Assembly (NCBI RefSeq): GCF_001420915.1
Contig: NZ_CP013021.1
Span: forward strand, 3,313,501 to 3,377,500
DNA: 64,000 nucleotides
Direction: 5' to 3'
Origin: Agarivorans gilvus
Lineage (GTDB): Bacteria; Pseudomonadota; Gammaproteobacteria; Enterobacterales; Celerinatantimonadaceae
Shown piece by piece: positions 33,146 through 42,680 of the stretch. Under the pieces are notes generated by a model, which was not told the DNA's origin, did no database searches, and saw nothing but the letters and a program-made list of their open reading frames with translations. How positions within the stretch are numbered: position 1 is the stretch's first letter; each line of letters begins with the position of its first letter. The translations under genes were made by a program, and so were the position numbers.

Positions 33146-34484
33146 CCGAGTTATAAGCTCATGGGTTGGCTTATGTTTATGTCTAATGTGCAGTCTGGCC
33201 TTTGCATCCAGCAAAGTGTCGGGGGTTCGCGTGTGGAGCGGTCCAGATAATACCCGGATCGTTCTGGATTTGTCTGCCGCTGTAGAATTTAGCCACTTCA
33301 ATTTAAGCCAGCCGAATCGCTTGGTGCTTGATCTCAAAAACAGCCAAATGGCGACTAAGCTAAGCGAGGTTGAGCTTAGCGGTAACTTAGTGAAGAAACT
33401 GCGCCCTAGTACTCCCAAGGCTAAACAAGACTACCGCTTAGTGGTTGAGCTAAACCAAGCGGTTAATCCTACTATTTTTTCTTTAAAACCCACGGGTAAT
33501 TATGGTCATCGTTTGGTGATCGACCTGCCCGATAAAGCGGGTAAAGAGCAAACCCAAAAACAACAGCAACAGATCTCTAAGGTTAAAAAGCAGCAGCAAT
33601 TGGCCGGTAATCGCGACATTATTATTGCTATTGATGCGGGGCATGGCGGGGAAGATCCCGGCGCCATTGGCAGGCGAAAAACCTATGAAAAAAATGTCAC
33701 CCTGGCGATAGCCAAACGGGTGCAACGTTTAATCAATCAGGAGCTGGGTTTAAAAGCGGTACTGATCCGTCAAGGCGATTACTTTGTAAACTTGAATAAA
33801 CGCTCGCAAATTGCCCGTAAAAACAAGGCCGACTTTTTAGTTTCTATTCACGCCGATGGCTTCACCTCTTCACAGCCTAAAGGTGCCTCGGTGTGGGTGG
33901 TATCCACTCGTAGAGCTAAGAGTGAAGTGGGGCGGCATTTAGAAGAGCACGAGGCCGAGTCTGACCTGCTGGGTGGGGTTGGCGAAGTGATGGGAAGTGT
34001 GGAAAATGATGCTCATCTCAACTTCGCCCTGATTGATATGCAGATGGATTATTCCATGAACACGGCATACGAGGTGGCTAGTAAAGTATTGGGTGAACTG
34101 GGGCGCGTAACCAGTTTGCATAAGAAACGGCCAGAACACGCCAGCTTAGCGGTACTTCGTTCGCCTGATATCCCTTCTATTTTGGTAGAGGCGGGCTTTA
34201 TCACAAACCTTAACGAAGAGAAATTACTCAACTCTGGCAATCATCAAGAGCGTATTGCTCAGGCTGTGGTGAAGGGGATTAAAACCCATTATCGTAACAA
34301 GCCGCTGGCCGGCACTTTGTATGCCCAAACCTATGGGGTACGCAAGCATACTGTGCAAAAAGGCGAATCACTGTCGGTATTGGCTGCCCGCTATAATACC
34401 AGTGTGGCGGGGCTGAAAAAGGCCAATAAATTGTCTTCAAATACGCTGCGCATTGGTCAAGTTTTGACAATTCCTAATAGTTAA
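33135..34484 (+). CDS. amiB: N-acetylmuramoyl-L-alanine amidase AmiB
   Basis: 449 residues. Exported septal-splitting amidase: signal peptide (about 1-25), AMIN domain that targets the division site (about 28-135), Amidase_3 zinc catalytic domain (about 155-385) and a C-terminal LysM peptidoglycan-binding repeat (about 400-446). The zinc ligands lie in AIDAGHGGEDPGAIG and later residues, and the catalytic glutamate in VEAGFITN. Overlaps tsaE. E. coli AmiB lacks LysM, but many marine relatives have it. Confidence 0.96.
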   Translation: MRRSRVISSWVGLCLCLMCSLAFASSKVSGVRVWSGPDNTRIVLDLSAAVEFSHFNLSQPNRLVLDLKNSQMATKLSEVELSGNLVKKLRPSTPKAKQDYRLVVELNQAVNPTIFSLKPTGNYGHRLVIDLPDKAGKEQTQKQQQQISKVKKQQQLAGNRDIIIAIDAGHGGEDPGAIGRRKTYEKNVTLAIAKRVQRLINQELGLKAVLIRQGDYFVNLNKRSQIARKNKADFLVSIHADGFTSSQPKGASVWVVSTRRAKSEVGRHLEEHEAESDLLGGVGEVMGSVENDAHLNFALIDMQMDYSMNTAYEVASKVLGELGRVTSLHKKRPEHASLAVLRSPDIPSILVEAGFITNLNEEKLLNSGNHQERIAQAVVKGIKTHYRNKPLAGTLYAQTYGVRKHTVQKGESLSVLAARYNTSVAGLKKANKLSSNTLRIGQVLTIPNS

Positions 34485-34488
34485 TTTC

Positions 34489-36312
34489 ATGCCTATTCAA
34501 ATATTGCCAGCCCAGCTGGCGAACCAAATTGCCGCCGGAGAAGTGGTAGAACGCCCTGCTTCGGTGGTGAAAGAACTGATTGAAAATTGCCTCGACGCTG
34601 GTGCGACTAGAATCGATGTGGAAATCGATAAGGGCGGCGCCAAGCGGATCCTGATTCGCGACAATGGCTGCGGCATCGAAAAAGAGCAATTGGCCTTGGC
34701 TTTAAGCCGTCATGCTACGAGTAAAATTGGCAGTTTAGATGACTTAAGCGCAATTGCTACCTTAGGATTTCGTGGGGAAGCTCTAGCCAGTATAAGTTCG
34801 GTCTCGCGTTTAAGTTTAAGCTCAAGAACGTTAGAGCAAGAGCAGGCTTGGCAAGCTAGGGCCGAAGGGCGAGATATGCAGGTGAGCTTGCAGCCCTGTG
34901 CTCATCCGGTGGGCAGCTCGGTTGAGGTGCTCGACCTATTTTTTAATACACCGGCTCGGCGAAAGTTTTTACGCACCGAAAAAACCGAGTTTTCACACAT
35001 CGATGAATTGTTAAAGCGCCTTGCCTTAAGTCGTTTCGACGTGGCTGTTAGCCTAAAACACAATGGCAAGCTGATTCGCCAATACCGTATTGCTAAGGAT
35101 CTTGATAAGCAATTGAAGCGAGTGGGAGCGGTGCTTGGCGCGCCGTTTATTCAGCATTGTTTGCATATTGATAACCGACATGATGATTTACGTTTGCATG
35201 GCTGGCTTGGATTGCCAGAGGTGGCGCGAGCGCAAAATGACCAACAGTTCTTTTATGTGAATGGCCGGATGATGCGCGACAAATTATTGCAGCATGCGAT
35301 TCGTCAAGCTTTCGCCGCCTATCTACCGGAAGAATTACACGCTAGCTATGTGTTATTTCTGGAGTTGCCGCTAGAGCAGGTCGACGTCAATGTTCATCCT
35401 GCCAAACACGAAGTGCGTTTCCATCAAGCTCGTTTGGTACACGATTACATTGTACAGGTGTTAGGTTCTGCTTTGGCGAAACTACCACAAGCTGAGAGCT
35501 CGGCTGATTTGTGGCAGGGGGACGATGAGCAAATTGCTGATGAAACTTCTGTTATGGAGCCTTTAGCACAGCATAGTTACGCGGCGGTGCCTCGCTCTGA
35601 GTCGTCTGGGGCTAGCCGAGGCTCTTATCAATCGCCACTGTACCGCGCCGACCGCCCTCGAGCGAGTGAGCGGGAGGCTAACCACCAATGGTTGAGTCGT
35701 AGTGCCGCGTTTGACGCACCTAGCCTTGCTGGCGAGGAAAACACGAGTAGCTCTAGTCCGTTATTAAGTCCGCTACACCTAGAGCAGCAACGCTATTTAT
35801 TGGCTCGTTATCGCGATGAGCTGGTGGTATTGGATTTATCGGTTTGTCAGCAAAGTTTGGCGTTTAAATTAGCCTTACAGCAATGGCCTCAAGGCTTAGA
35901 TTCGGTACCTTTATTGTTGCCTTTAAAGCTGAGTTTAGAGCAAGACTTGGTGCAGCTAGTTGAACAACAAAGCGAAGCTTTGCGCCGTATGGGCTTTGCT
36001 TTTAATATTATTAATCGTCAGCAGTTAGCATTGACTCAGGTACCGAAGTTGTTCCGTAAGGTGGATTTCGCTCAGCTCTTACCGCGCTTGCTTGGTGCCA
36101 TGATTCAGCTTCCTGAAGCCGAGTGGCAACAAGCTGAAGCCTTGCTAAGTGGCCTAATTAAGTTACAGCCCAATGCAGATGACTTTACTTGGCAGCAGGC
36201 CTTGGAATTAATTCAGCAGCTACAGCAACAGTACCACCACGAACTCCCCAAAGTGTTTTGGCGGCGGCTGGATTTGACAACTTGTATACAGGGGTTTGCT
36301 AATGAGCACTAA
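34489..36312 (+). CDS. mutL: DNA mismatch repair protein MutL
   Basis: 607 residues. GHKL ATPase that links MutS recognition to MutH or endonuclease action. N-terminal motifs: ELIENCLDAGA (I), DNGCGI (II), and ATLGFRGEALASI (III). VNVHPAKHEVRF marks the end of the ATPase half (about residue 335), followed by a low-complexity linker and a C-terminal dimerisation domain. The endonuclease motif DQHAxxE is absent from the C-terminal region, fitting the MutH-dependent type. Overlaps miaA by 11 bp. Confidence 0.97.
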   Translation: MPIQILPAQLANQIAAGEVVERPASVVKELIENCLDAGATRIDVEIDKGGAKRILIRDNGCGIEKEQLALALSRHATSKIGSLDDLSAIATLGFRGEALASISSVSRLSLSSRTLEQEQAWQARAEGRDMQVSLQPCAHPVGSSVEVLDLFFNTPARRKFLRTEKTEFSHIDELLKRLALSRFDVAVSLKHNGKLIRQYRIAKDLDKQLKRVGAVLGAPFIQHCLHIDNRHDDLRLHGWLGLPEVARAQNDQQFFYVNGRMMRDKLLQHAIRQAFAAYLPEELHASYVLFLELPLEQVDVNVHPAKHEVRFHQARLVHDYIVQVLGSALAKLPQAESSADLWQGDDEQIADETSVMEPLAQHSYAAVPRSESSGASRGSYQSPLYRADRPRASEREANHQWLSRSAAFDAPSLAGEENTSSSSPLLSPLHLEQQRYLLARYRDELVVLDLSVCQQSLAFKLALQQWPQGLDSVPLLLPLKLSLEQDLVQLVEQQSEALRRMGFAFNIINRQQLALTQVPKLFRKVDFAQLLPRLLGAMIQLPEAEWQQAEALLSGLIKLQPNADDFTWQQALELIQQLQQQYHHELPKVFWRRLDLTTCIQGFANEH

Positions 36313-37228
36313 GCTGCCGGTGATTACACTGATGGGGCCCACGGCTTCTGGCAAGACTGCATTGGCCATTGACTTACATAAGCAATATGGCATGGAAGTG
36401 GTGAGCGTTGATTCGGCCTTAATTTATCGAGGCATGGATATTGGCACCGCCAAGCCCACCCCAGCCGAGCAAGCAGAGGCGCCGCACGCCCTAATTGATA
36501 TTTGTGAGCCCACGGAAGTGTATTCGGCTGCAGATTTTCGCAAAGATGCTTTGGCGGAAATTAATGCAATTCACCAGCGTGGCAATATTCCCTTGTTAGT
36601 GGGCGGGACCATGCTGTATTTCAAAGCCTTGGTAGATGGCATTGCCGACTTGCCAGAAGCTGACGCTCAGCTTAGAGAGCAGATTAAGCAGCAGGCTGCA
36701 GCTAGCTCTTGGCAAGCCTTGCATCAGCAATTGGCGAACTTTGACCCTAACAGTGCGGCGCGAATTAATGCTAACGACCATCAGCGTTTAATGCGGGCCA
36801 TTGAAGTGTATCGACTAACTGGTAAAAGCTTAACTGAGTTAAACCAACAACCAGTGGCCAAGTTACCTTTTGATATTCATCAGTTTGCCATTGCACCTCA
36901 AGAAAAAGCCCAATTACATCTCTTGATTGAGAAACGTTTTAAGCTGATGTTGGAACTTGGCTTTGAGGCTGAGGTCAAAGCGCTGATGCAGCGTGGAGAC
37001 CTTGATCTTAGCCTGCCATCGATGAGGAGTGTTGGTTATCGTCAAATGTGGCAATATCTCAGTGGCGAAATAGAGTATGAAGAGATGGTATTCCGTGGCA
37101 TAGTGGCCACCAGACAATTAGCCAAGAAACAAATGAATTGGCTGAAAAGCTGGCCCTCTCTTACTTGGTTACGCAGTGGGGAAGCTACAAACAGTAAAAT
37201 TATTACCCAATCACTTAGTGATACTTGA
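36302..37228 (+). CDS. miaA: tRNA dimethylallyltransferase MiaA
   Basis: 308 residues from the ATG at 36302. A TTG two codons earlier is possible but unlikely. It adds dimethylallyl to A37 of UNN-decoding tRNAs. The P-loop GPTASGKTALAI and the DSALIYRGMDIGTAKP substrate motif are at the N-terminus; SVGYRQMWQYL and ATRQLAKKQMNWL are near the C-terminus. It overlaps the end of mutL and precedes hfq, the conserved mutL-miaA-hfq order. Confidence 0.97.
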   Translation: MSTKLPVITLMGPTASGKTALAIDLHKQYGMEVVSVDSALIYRGMDIGTAKPTPAEQAEAPHALIDICEPTEVYSAADFRKDALAEINAIHQRGNIPLLVGGTMLYFKALVDGIADLPEADAQLREQIKQQAAASSWQALHQQLANFDPNSAARINANDHQRLMRAIEVYRLTGKSLTELNQQPVAKLPFDIHQFAIAPQEKAQLHLLIEKRFKLMLELGFEAEVKALMQRGDLDLSLPSMRSVGYRQMWQYLSGEIEYEEMVFRGIVATRQLAKKQMNWLKSWPSLTWLRSGEATNSKIITQSLSDT

Positions 37229-37260
37229 AATTGCAGCTATAAGGCTCCAAGTTAGTGGTA

Positions 37261-37266
37261 TATAAT
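37261..37266 (+). promoter_or_regulatory. Candidate hfq promoter -10
   Basis: A perfect TATAAT lies 48 bp before the hfq ATG in the short miaA-hfq gap. No good -35 is seen at 17 bp, and a CTTGAAA at 37224-37230 is reminiscent of a heat-shock -35 but lacks the matching -10. In E. coli, hfq has several promoters around miaA. Confidence 0.4.
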
Positions 37267-37314
37267 CGATTTTGAACGATGCCAAATTAATTTATAAGAA
37301 AAAGGAACAATAAC

Positions 37315-37563
37315 ATGGCGAAGGGGCAATCATTACAAGACCCATTTTTGAATGCGTTACGACGTGAGCGTATTCCCGTTTCAATTTATTTAGTAAACGG
37401 TATTAAGTTGCAAGGCCAAGTTGAATCATTTGATCAGTTTGTCATCTTGTTGAAGAACACTGTCAGCCAGATGGTATACAAACATGCTATCTCTACTGTG
37501 GTACCAGCGCGAGCTGTTCCTCACCATACCCCAGTACCTGGCGAAACCAAAACCGACGAATAG
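37315..37563 (+). CDS. hfq: RNA chaperone Hfq
   Basis: An 82-residue Sm-like protein that forms a hexamer and pairs small RNAs with mRNAs. The canonical core MAKGQSLQDPFLNALRRERI (start), LVNGIKLQGQVESFDQF and the YKHAISTVVP Sm2 motif (about 55-64) are all present. The C-terminal tail is short (about 17 residues versus 37 in E. coli). AAAAGGAAC precedes the ATG. Confidence 0.99.
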   Translation: MAKGQSLQDPFLNALRRERIPVSIYLVNGIKLQGQVESFDQFVILLKNTVSQMVYKHAISTVVPARAVPHHTPVPGETKTDE

Positions 37564-37613
37564 CACCTTGCGAAGGCGTATTAGCCTTGGTAAGTGCCAA
37601 GGAGTAAATTAGC

Positions 37614-38906
37614 TTGTTTGACCGTTATGAAGCAGGTGAACAAGCCATCTTAGTGCATGTAAATTTTACTGACGAAGATGAGCGAGAAGACCTGCAAGAA
37701 CTGAAGATGTTAGTCAGTTCAGCAGGCGTTAACGCGGTCGCTACCGTTACTGGTAGCCGAGTTTCTCCTCACCCCAAGTATTTTGTTGGGGCGGGGAAAG
37801 CTGAAGAAATCGCAGAATTAGTAAAAAGTGCCCAAGCAGACGTGATTATTTTCAATCATGCTTTGTCGCCAGCACAGGAGCGAAATTTAGAGATGCTCTG
37901 TGAGGCGAGGGTGCTAGATCGAACTACCCTCATATTAGACATTTTTGCTCAACGTGCGCGTACCCACGAAGGTAAGCTACAGGTTGAGTTAGCCCAGTTG
38001 CGCCACATGTCGACACGTTTGATTCGTGGCTGGACTCACCTAGAGCGACAAAAGGGCGGTATTGGCCTACGTGGTCCGGGGGAAACCCAGTTGGAAACCG
38101 ACCGTCGATTACTCCGAGCACGAATTAAGCAAATCATGCAGCGCCTAGAAAAGGTGGGTAAGCAGCGCGAACAGGGGCGAAGGGCACGGCAACGGGCTGA
38201 AGTACCTACGGTGTCTTTAGCTGGTTATACTAATGCTGGTAAATCAACTCTGTTTAATCGTATGACAGAATCGACGGTGTATGCGGCCGATCAGTTGTTT
38301 GCGACACTTGACCCTACTCTGCGGAAGATCGATATCGACGATGTTGGCAAGGTGATTCTTGCTGATACCGTGGGCTTTATTCGCCACCTCCCTCACGATC
38401 TGGTGGCTGCATTTAAAGCGACCTTAACCGAAACTCGAGAAGCTCAGCTATTATTACATGTGATTGATTATAGTGATGAAAGAATGGCTGAAAATGTTGA
38501 ACAGGTTGAGGTAGTATTGGATGAAATTGGGGCTGGAGAAACCCCGTTTCTGCAAGTGTTTAATAAGGTGGACCAACACCCCGATATGAGTCCTCGTATC
38601 GAGCGTGACGAAAATGGTTTACCGCAAAAAGTGTGGGTATCGGCCTTAACGGGTGAAGGTTTGCCTTTGTTGTACAAGGCAATCAGTGAACGTTTGGTCG
38701 GTGATATGGTTAACCATACTTTGCGTTTGCCGCCAAGTGAAGGACGCTTGCGTAGTCGTTTATATCAGTTAGACTGCGTAGCAGGTGAACGTTTAGACGA
38801 TGAAGGCAACATCGTTGTGGATATTCGGTTAGATGCCATTGCATGGCAGCGACTGGATAAGCAATTCGACCATAATTTAGATAGATTTATTGCTCAATGT
38901 GAGTAG
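37614..38906 (+). CDS. hflX: GTPase HflX
   Basis: A 430-residue ribosome-associated GTPase that splits stalled ribosomes after heat stress. The start is TTG at 37614, supported by AAGGAG 9 bases upstream and by MFDRYEAGEQA matching the known HflX N-terminus. N-terminal HflX domain with the GPGETQLETDRR motif (about 160), then G1 GYTNAGKSTLFN (about 205), DTVGFIRHLP (G3) and NKVD (G4). Part of the hfq-hflX-hflK-hflC cluster. Confidence 0.97.
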   Translation: MFDRYEAGEQAILVHVNFTDEDEREDLQELKMLVSSAGVNAVATVTGSRVSPHPKYFVGAGKAEEIAELVKSAQADVIIFNHALSPAQERNLEMLCEARVLDRTTLILDIFAQRARTHEGKLQVELAQLRHMSTRLIRGWTHLERQKGGIGLRGPGETQLETDRRLLRARIKQIMQRLEKVGKQREQGRRARQRAEVPTVSLAGYTNAGKSTLFNRMTESTVYAADQLFATLDPTLRKIDIDDVGKVILADTVGFIRHLPHDLVAAFKATLTETREAQLLLHVIDYSDERMAENVEQVEVVLDEIGAGETPFLQVFNKVDQHPDMSPRIERDENGLPQKVWVSALTGEGLPLLYKAISERLVGDMVNHTLRLPPSEGRLRSRLYQLDCVAGERLDDEGNIVVDIRLDAIAWQRLDKQFDHNLDRFIAQCE

Positions 38907-38934
38907 GCACTAACTTTAATTTCTGGAGACACAG

Positions 38935-40119
38935 ATGGCCTGGAATGAGCCTGGCAACAAGGGTGGCGGAGACCGTGACCCTTGGGGCAATAACAATAAG
39001 AACGGTAATCAGGGGCCCCCTGATTTAGACGAGGTTTTCACTAAACTTAGCCGTAAGTTTGGCGGCATCTTTGGCGGAAAGAAACCACCAGTAGGTGGCG
39101 GGAGCGGCGGCGTTAGCGGTTTTGGTATTGCTGTCATCGCTGTGATTCTCGCCGTTGTTTGGGTGGCTAGTGGGTTCTACACCATTGAAGAAGCGGAGCG
39201 CGGCGTAAAACTGACCTTTGGTAAGTACGACGTTGCAGCGGGTCCCGTTGAGCCTGGTCTAAATTGGAAAGCAACTTTTATCCAAGAAGTGATTCCTGTG
39301 GATGTTGAGACCATTCGTTCCTTACCTGCTTCAGGCTTTATGTTAACTGAAGACGAAAATGTAGTGCGGGTAGAAATGGACGTGCAGTACAAAGTTGTCG
39401 ACCCTAAAGCTTATTTGTTTAGTGTCACCGCGCCTGATGACAGTCTTGCCCAAGCTACCGACAGTGCTTTACGTTACGTTGTGGGTCATACCAAAATGGA
39501 TGACATTTTAACCACCGGTCGTGAAGTGGTTCGTAGCGAAACCGCTGCGATGCTTGACGAAATTGTTGAGCCTTACAATTTAGGTATTCAGGTGACCGAT
39601 GTGAACTTCTTGCCAGCACGTCCACCTGAAGAAGTTAAAGACGCTTTTGATGATGCGATTGCCGCGCAAGAGGATGAGCAGCGTTTCATTCGTGAAGCAG
39701 AAGCTTACCAACGTGAAATTGAACCTAGAGCGCGTGGTCGTGTTCAGCGTATTGAACAAGAAGCTCAGGGTTACCAAGAGCAGGTTGTGCTAAGAGCCCA
39801 AGGTGAAATTGCTTTGTTTGAGCAGCTGCTGCCTGAATATGAGTCGGCTCCAGATGTGACTCGCCATCGTTTATACCTAGAAACGATGGAAGAGGTTTAT
39901 TCGAAAGCGAACAAAGTATTGGTTGATGGTTCAAACAATAACAACATGCTGTATTTGCCGATTGATAAGTTGATGGAACAAGGTAGTAAGAACACTGCAA
40001 ACAAAGTAAACAGAAGTTCTACGAATACCAATAAAATGGGTTCGGAACCTGCTACCTCTATACCATCTAGTCCTTCTACGATTAGAAGCAGCACTCGTTC
40101 AACATCGGGGAGAAATTAA
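38935..40119 (+). CDS. hflK: FtsH regulator HflK
   Basis: A 394-residue SPFH-domain membrane protein that forms a cage with HflC around the FtsH protease and tunes its activity. Gly/Asn-rich cytoplasmic N-terminus (about 1-60), one membrane helix (about 63-82, AVIAVILAVVWVASGFYTI), SPFH domain (about 83-300) with ARPPEEVKDAFDDAIAA, and a Ser/Thr/Asn-rich tail. GGAG precedes the ATG. hflC follows after 3 bp. Confidence 0.97.
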   Translation: MAWNEPGNKGGGDRDPWGNNNKNGNQGPPDLDEVFTKLSRKFGGIFGGKKPPVGGGSGGVSGFGIAVIAVILAVVWVASGFYTIEEAERGVKLTFGKYDVAAGPVEPGLNWKATFIQEVIPVDVETIRSLPASGFMLTEDENVVRVEMDVQYKVVDPKAYLFSVTAPDDSLAQATDSALRYVVGHTKMDDILTTGREVVRSETAAMLDEIVEPYNLGIQVTDVNFLPARPPEEVKDAFDDAIAAQEDEQRFIREAEAYQREIEPRARGRVQRIEQEAQGYQEQVVLRAQGEIALFEQLLPEYESAPDVTRHRLYLETMEEVYSKANKVLVDGSNNNNMLYLPIDKLMEQGSKNTANKVNRSSTNTNKMGSEPATSIPSSPSTIRSSTRSTSGRN

Positions 40120-40122
40120 GCC

Positions 40123-41001
40123 ATGAAACAGTTTGCAATTTTTGGCGTGATTTTAGCCTTGTTGGTGGCTTACTCTTCAGTCTTTGTAGTGAAGGAAGGC
40201 CAGCGCGGTATTGTAATGCAATTCGGTAAGGTTAAACGTAGTGACGACGGTGAAGCGCGTGTCTACGAACCGGGTTTACAATTTAAGGTGCCATTTATCG
40301 ATTCAGTAAGAAGGCTGGATGCGCGCATTCAAACCTTAGATGGCAACGCCGATCGCTTTGTAACATCTGAGAAAAAAGATTTGATCATCGATTCCTACGT
40401 TAAGTGGCGAATTTCTGATTTCTCGCAATTTTACCTACGTACTGGCGGTGGTTCTGTCGCTCAGGCAGAGTTATTGTTAACCCGTAAAATTAACAACGGT
40501 CTGCGGAGCGAAATTGGTGCTCGCACCATTCGTGACATCGTTTCTGGTGAGCGTGGTCAAGTGATGGAAGATGCTTTGAAGCGTATGGCGCGTTCTGCCG
40601 AAATTGGTATTGAAGTGCTAGACGTACGCATCAAGCAAATTAACCTGCCAGATGAAGTCAGTAATAGTATCTTCCAGCGGATGCGAGCAGAACGTTTAGC
40701 CGTGGCTAAAGAACACCGCTCTCAAGGTCAGGAGCAAGCCGAGATTATTCGTGCTAACGTTGACCGTCGAGTGAATGTGATGTTGGCCGATGCCGATAAA
40801 CGTGGCCGCCAAATGCGCGGTGAAGGTGATGCGACAGCGGCAAAGATTTACGCCGATGCTTACAAAAAAGACCCAGACTTTTATAAGTTCTGGCGAAGTC
40901 TAAGAGCCTACCGCAATAGTTTTGAAACTGGCGGTGATGTAATGGTATTAGACCCTAATAGTGAGTTCTTCCGCTACATGAAAGAACCAGCTTCTAACTA
41001 A
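40123..41001 (+). CDS. hflC: FtsH regulator HflC
   Basis: A 292-residue partner of HflK. An N-terminal signal-anchor helix (about 4-22) is followed by an SPFH domain with VVKEGQRGIVMQFGKV and a long C-terminal helix region ending GEGDATAAKIYADAYKKDP, the family hallmark. The operon ends at the hairpin just downstream. Confidence 0.97.
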   Translation: MKQFAIFGVILALLVAYSSVFVVKEGQRGIVMQFGKVKRSDDGEARVYEPGLQFKVPFIDSVRRLDARIQTLDGNADRFVTSEKKDLIIDSYVKWRISDFSQFYLRTGGGSVAQAELLLTRKINNGLRSEIGARTIRDIVSGERGQVMEDALKRMARSAEIGIEVLDVRIKQINLPDEVSNSIFQRMRAERLAVAKEHRSQGQEQAEIIRANVDRRVNVMLADADKRGRQMRGEGDATAAKIYADAYKKDPDFYKFWRSLRAYRNSFETGGDVMVLDPNSEFFRYMKEPASN

Positions 41002-41009
41002 ACTTGAGG

Positions 41010-41033
41010 GCCCAGTGTAAGCTGGGCTTTTTT
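41010..41033 (+). terminator. Terminator after hflC abutting the yjeT start
   Basis: GCCCAG / CTGGGC with a TGTAAG loop and a T6 run that ends exactly at the ATG of the next gene (41034). It should end hflKC transcription, yet it occupies the whole region where a ribosome site for yjeT would lie. Confidence 0.8.
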
Positions 41034-41222
41034 ATGACAGATTCTTTTTTACTCGCCGTCGCTTTGCTATGCCTGCTTGAAGGCCTAGGTCCTTTATTGT
41101 TTCCTAAGCGATGGAAACGGCTGTTAAAACAGATATCTGAGACACCAGCGACTAGTATTCGACAGATAGGCCTTGGCTTAGTGACAGTTTCTATTGTCCT
41201 GCTCTATGTGATTAATCTTTGA
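41034..41222 (+). CDS. yjeT: DUF2065 small membrane protein (YjeT)
   Basis: 62 residues from the ATG at 41034. The family begins close to MTDSFLLAVALLCLLEGLGP. Two hydrophobic segments lie at about 4-22 and 43-60, with a basic linker (PKRWKRLLKQI) between them. Function unknown; conserved between hflC and purA in gammaproteobacteria. No Shine-Dalgarno is visible because a terminator hairpin with its T run sits directly upstream. A TTG start at 41004 is the alternative but also lacks a site. Confidence 0.8.
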   Translation: MTDSFLLAVALLCLLEGLGPLLFPKRWKRLLKQISETPATSIRQIGLGLVTVSIVLLYVINL

Positions 41223-41281
41223 CCTTAACGCATAAAATAGGTATAAATTGCACCCCTTGACTGTCCGATTTCTGCTAGAAT
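41219..41281 (+). promoter_or_regulatory. purA promoters
   Basis: TTGACC (41219-41224), a 17-bp spacer and TATAAA (41242-41247) overlap the yjeT stop codon. A second candidate just downstream has TTGACT at 41257 and an extended -10 TGCTAGAAT (41273-41281), though its 13-bp spacing means it would rely on the extended -10. I see no PurR-like operator. Confidence 0.6.
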
Positions 41282-41309
41282 CGCTTTTTAACTGAGACGA
41301 CGAAAGACA

Positions 41310-42605
41310 ATGGGAAAGAACGTAGTGATCCTCGGCTCTCAATGGGGAGACGAAGGTAAGGGTAAAATCGTAGATTTACTCACTGATAAATCAAGCTATG
41401 TGGTGCGCTATCAAGGCGGTCACAACGCTGGACATACCCTAGTTATTGACGGCGAAAAAACCGTCCTTCATTTAATCCCTTCTGGGGTACTTCGTGATAA
41501 CGTGACCTGCGTTATTGGTAACGGAGTCGTATTAGCTCCTGATGCGCTATTTAAGGAAATGGCTATGCTCGAAGAGCGTGGTGTTCCGGTGAAAGAGCGT
41601 TTAGTGATCAGCGAAGCTTGTCCACTTATTCTGCCTTACCATGTTGCCCTTGATATGGCGCGTGAAAAAGCCCGTGGTAAAAAAGCCATTGGCACTACCG
41701 GGCGTGGTATTGGTCCCGCCTATGAAGATAAAGTGGCTCGCCGCGGTTTGCGCGTGGGTGACTTGTTCGATATGGAGCAGTTTGCTACCAAGCTAAAAGA
41801 AGTCATGGAATACCATAACTTCCAGCTTAATCATTACTACGACGCGCCAAGCGTAAGTTATGAAGAAGTGCTTGAGCAAATGACGAAGATGGCGCCGGTA
41901 CTTATAGCCATGGTTAAGGACGTTACTGACTTATTAGATCAAGCGCGTCGTGGTGGTGATTCAATTATGTTTGAAGGCGCCCAAGGCACATTGCTTGATA
42001 TTGACCACGGTACTTATCCTTACGTGACTTCTTCTAATACCACTGCTGGTGGCGTTGCCACAGGAAGTGGTTTCGGTCCGCGTCATTTAGATTATGTATT
42101 GGGTATTACTAAGGCTTACACCACGCGTGTTGGTTCTGGTCCATTCCCTACCGAGTTAGATGATGATATTGGCCAACATTTAGGTGAGAAAGGGCATGAA
42201 TTTGGCGCGACAACTGGGCGTAAACGTCGCTGTGGTTGGTTAGATGCCGTTGCCATGCGTCGTGCTGTGCAAATTAACAGTTTGTCTGGTATCTGTTTAA
42301 CTAAACTAGATGTATTAGATGGTTTGGAAGAGTTAAAAATTTGTACTGGTTACAAAATGCCTGATGGTGAAGTTTTACGTGTTCCACCTATGGCTGCAGA
42401 AGGCTATGAAGTGGCTGAACCGGTATACGAAACTATGCCTGGTTGGTCGGAAAGTACCTTTGGTTTGACGGCTAGAGAACAATTACCACAAGCTGCACTA
42501 GACTATATTGCACGCATTGAGGCCTTGTTAGAAGTGCCTGTTGATATTATCTCAACTGGCCCAGACCGCGTAGAAACGATTATTTTGCGCCACCCATTTG
42601 CTTAA
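41310..42605 (+). CDS. purA: Adenylosuccinate synthetase
   Basis: 431 residues. It condenses IMP and aspartate with GTP to give adenylosuccinate, the first committed AMP step. GSQWGDEGKGKIVDLL at the N-terminus is the P-loop-like GTP/IMP motif. The GHNAGHT loop (near 41-47), the conserved TTGRGIGPAYEDK stretch and the TTGRKRRCGWLDA motif near 300 are all intact. Transcribed from its own promoters after yjeT and closed by a symmetric terminator shared with ispB. Confidence 0.98.
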   Translation: MGKNVVILGSQWGDEGKGKIVDLLTDKSSYVVRYQGGHNAGHTLVIDGEKTVLHLIPSGVLRDNVTCVIGNGVVLAPDALFKEMAMLEERGVPVKERLVISEACPLILPYHVALDMAREKARGKKAIGTTGRGIGPAYEDKVARRGLRVGDLFDMEQFATKLKEVMEYHNFQLNHYYDAPSVSYEEVLEQMTKMAPVLIAMVKDVTDLLDQARRGGDSIMFEGAQGTLLDIDHGTYPYVTSSNTTAGGVATGSGFGPRHLDYVLGITKAYTTRVGSGPFPTELDDDIGQHLGEKGHEFGATTGRKRRCGWLDAVAMRRAVQINSLSGICLTKLDVLDGLEELKICTGYKMPDGEVLRVPPMAAEGYEVAEPVYETMPGWSESTFGLTAREQLPQAALDYIARIEALLEVPVDIISTGPDRVETIILRHPFA

Positions 42606-42620
42606 GTTATTAAGCTGAAG

Positions 42621-42649
42621 AAAAAAGGCTGCCACAGGCAGCCTTTTTT
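42621..42649. terminator. Bidirectional terminator between purA and ispB
   Basis: A perfect AAAAAAGGCTGCC / GGCAGCCTTTTTT stem with a 3-base ACA loop; A and T runs on both sides serve both convergent genes. Confidence 0.93.
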
Positions 42650-42680
42650 GATCGTTAAGCATGTTGCTTGTCGCTAGCGC

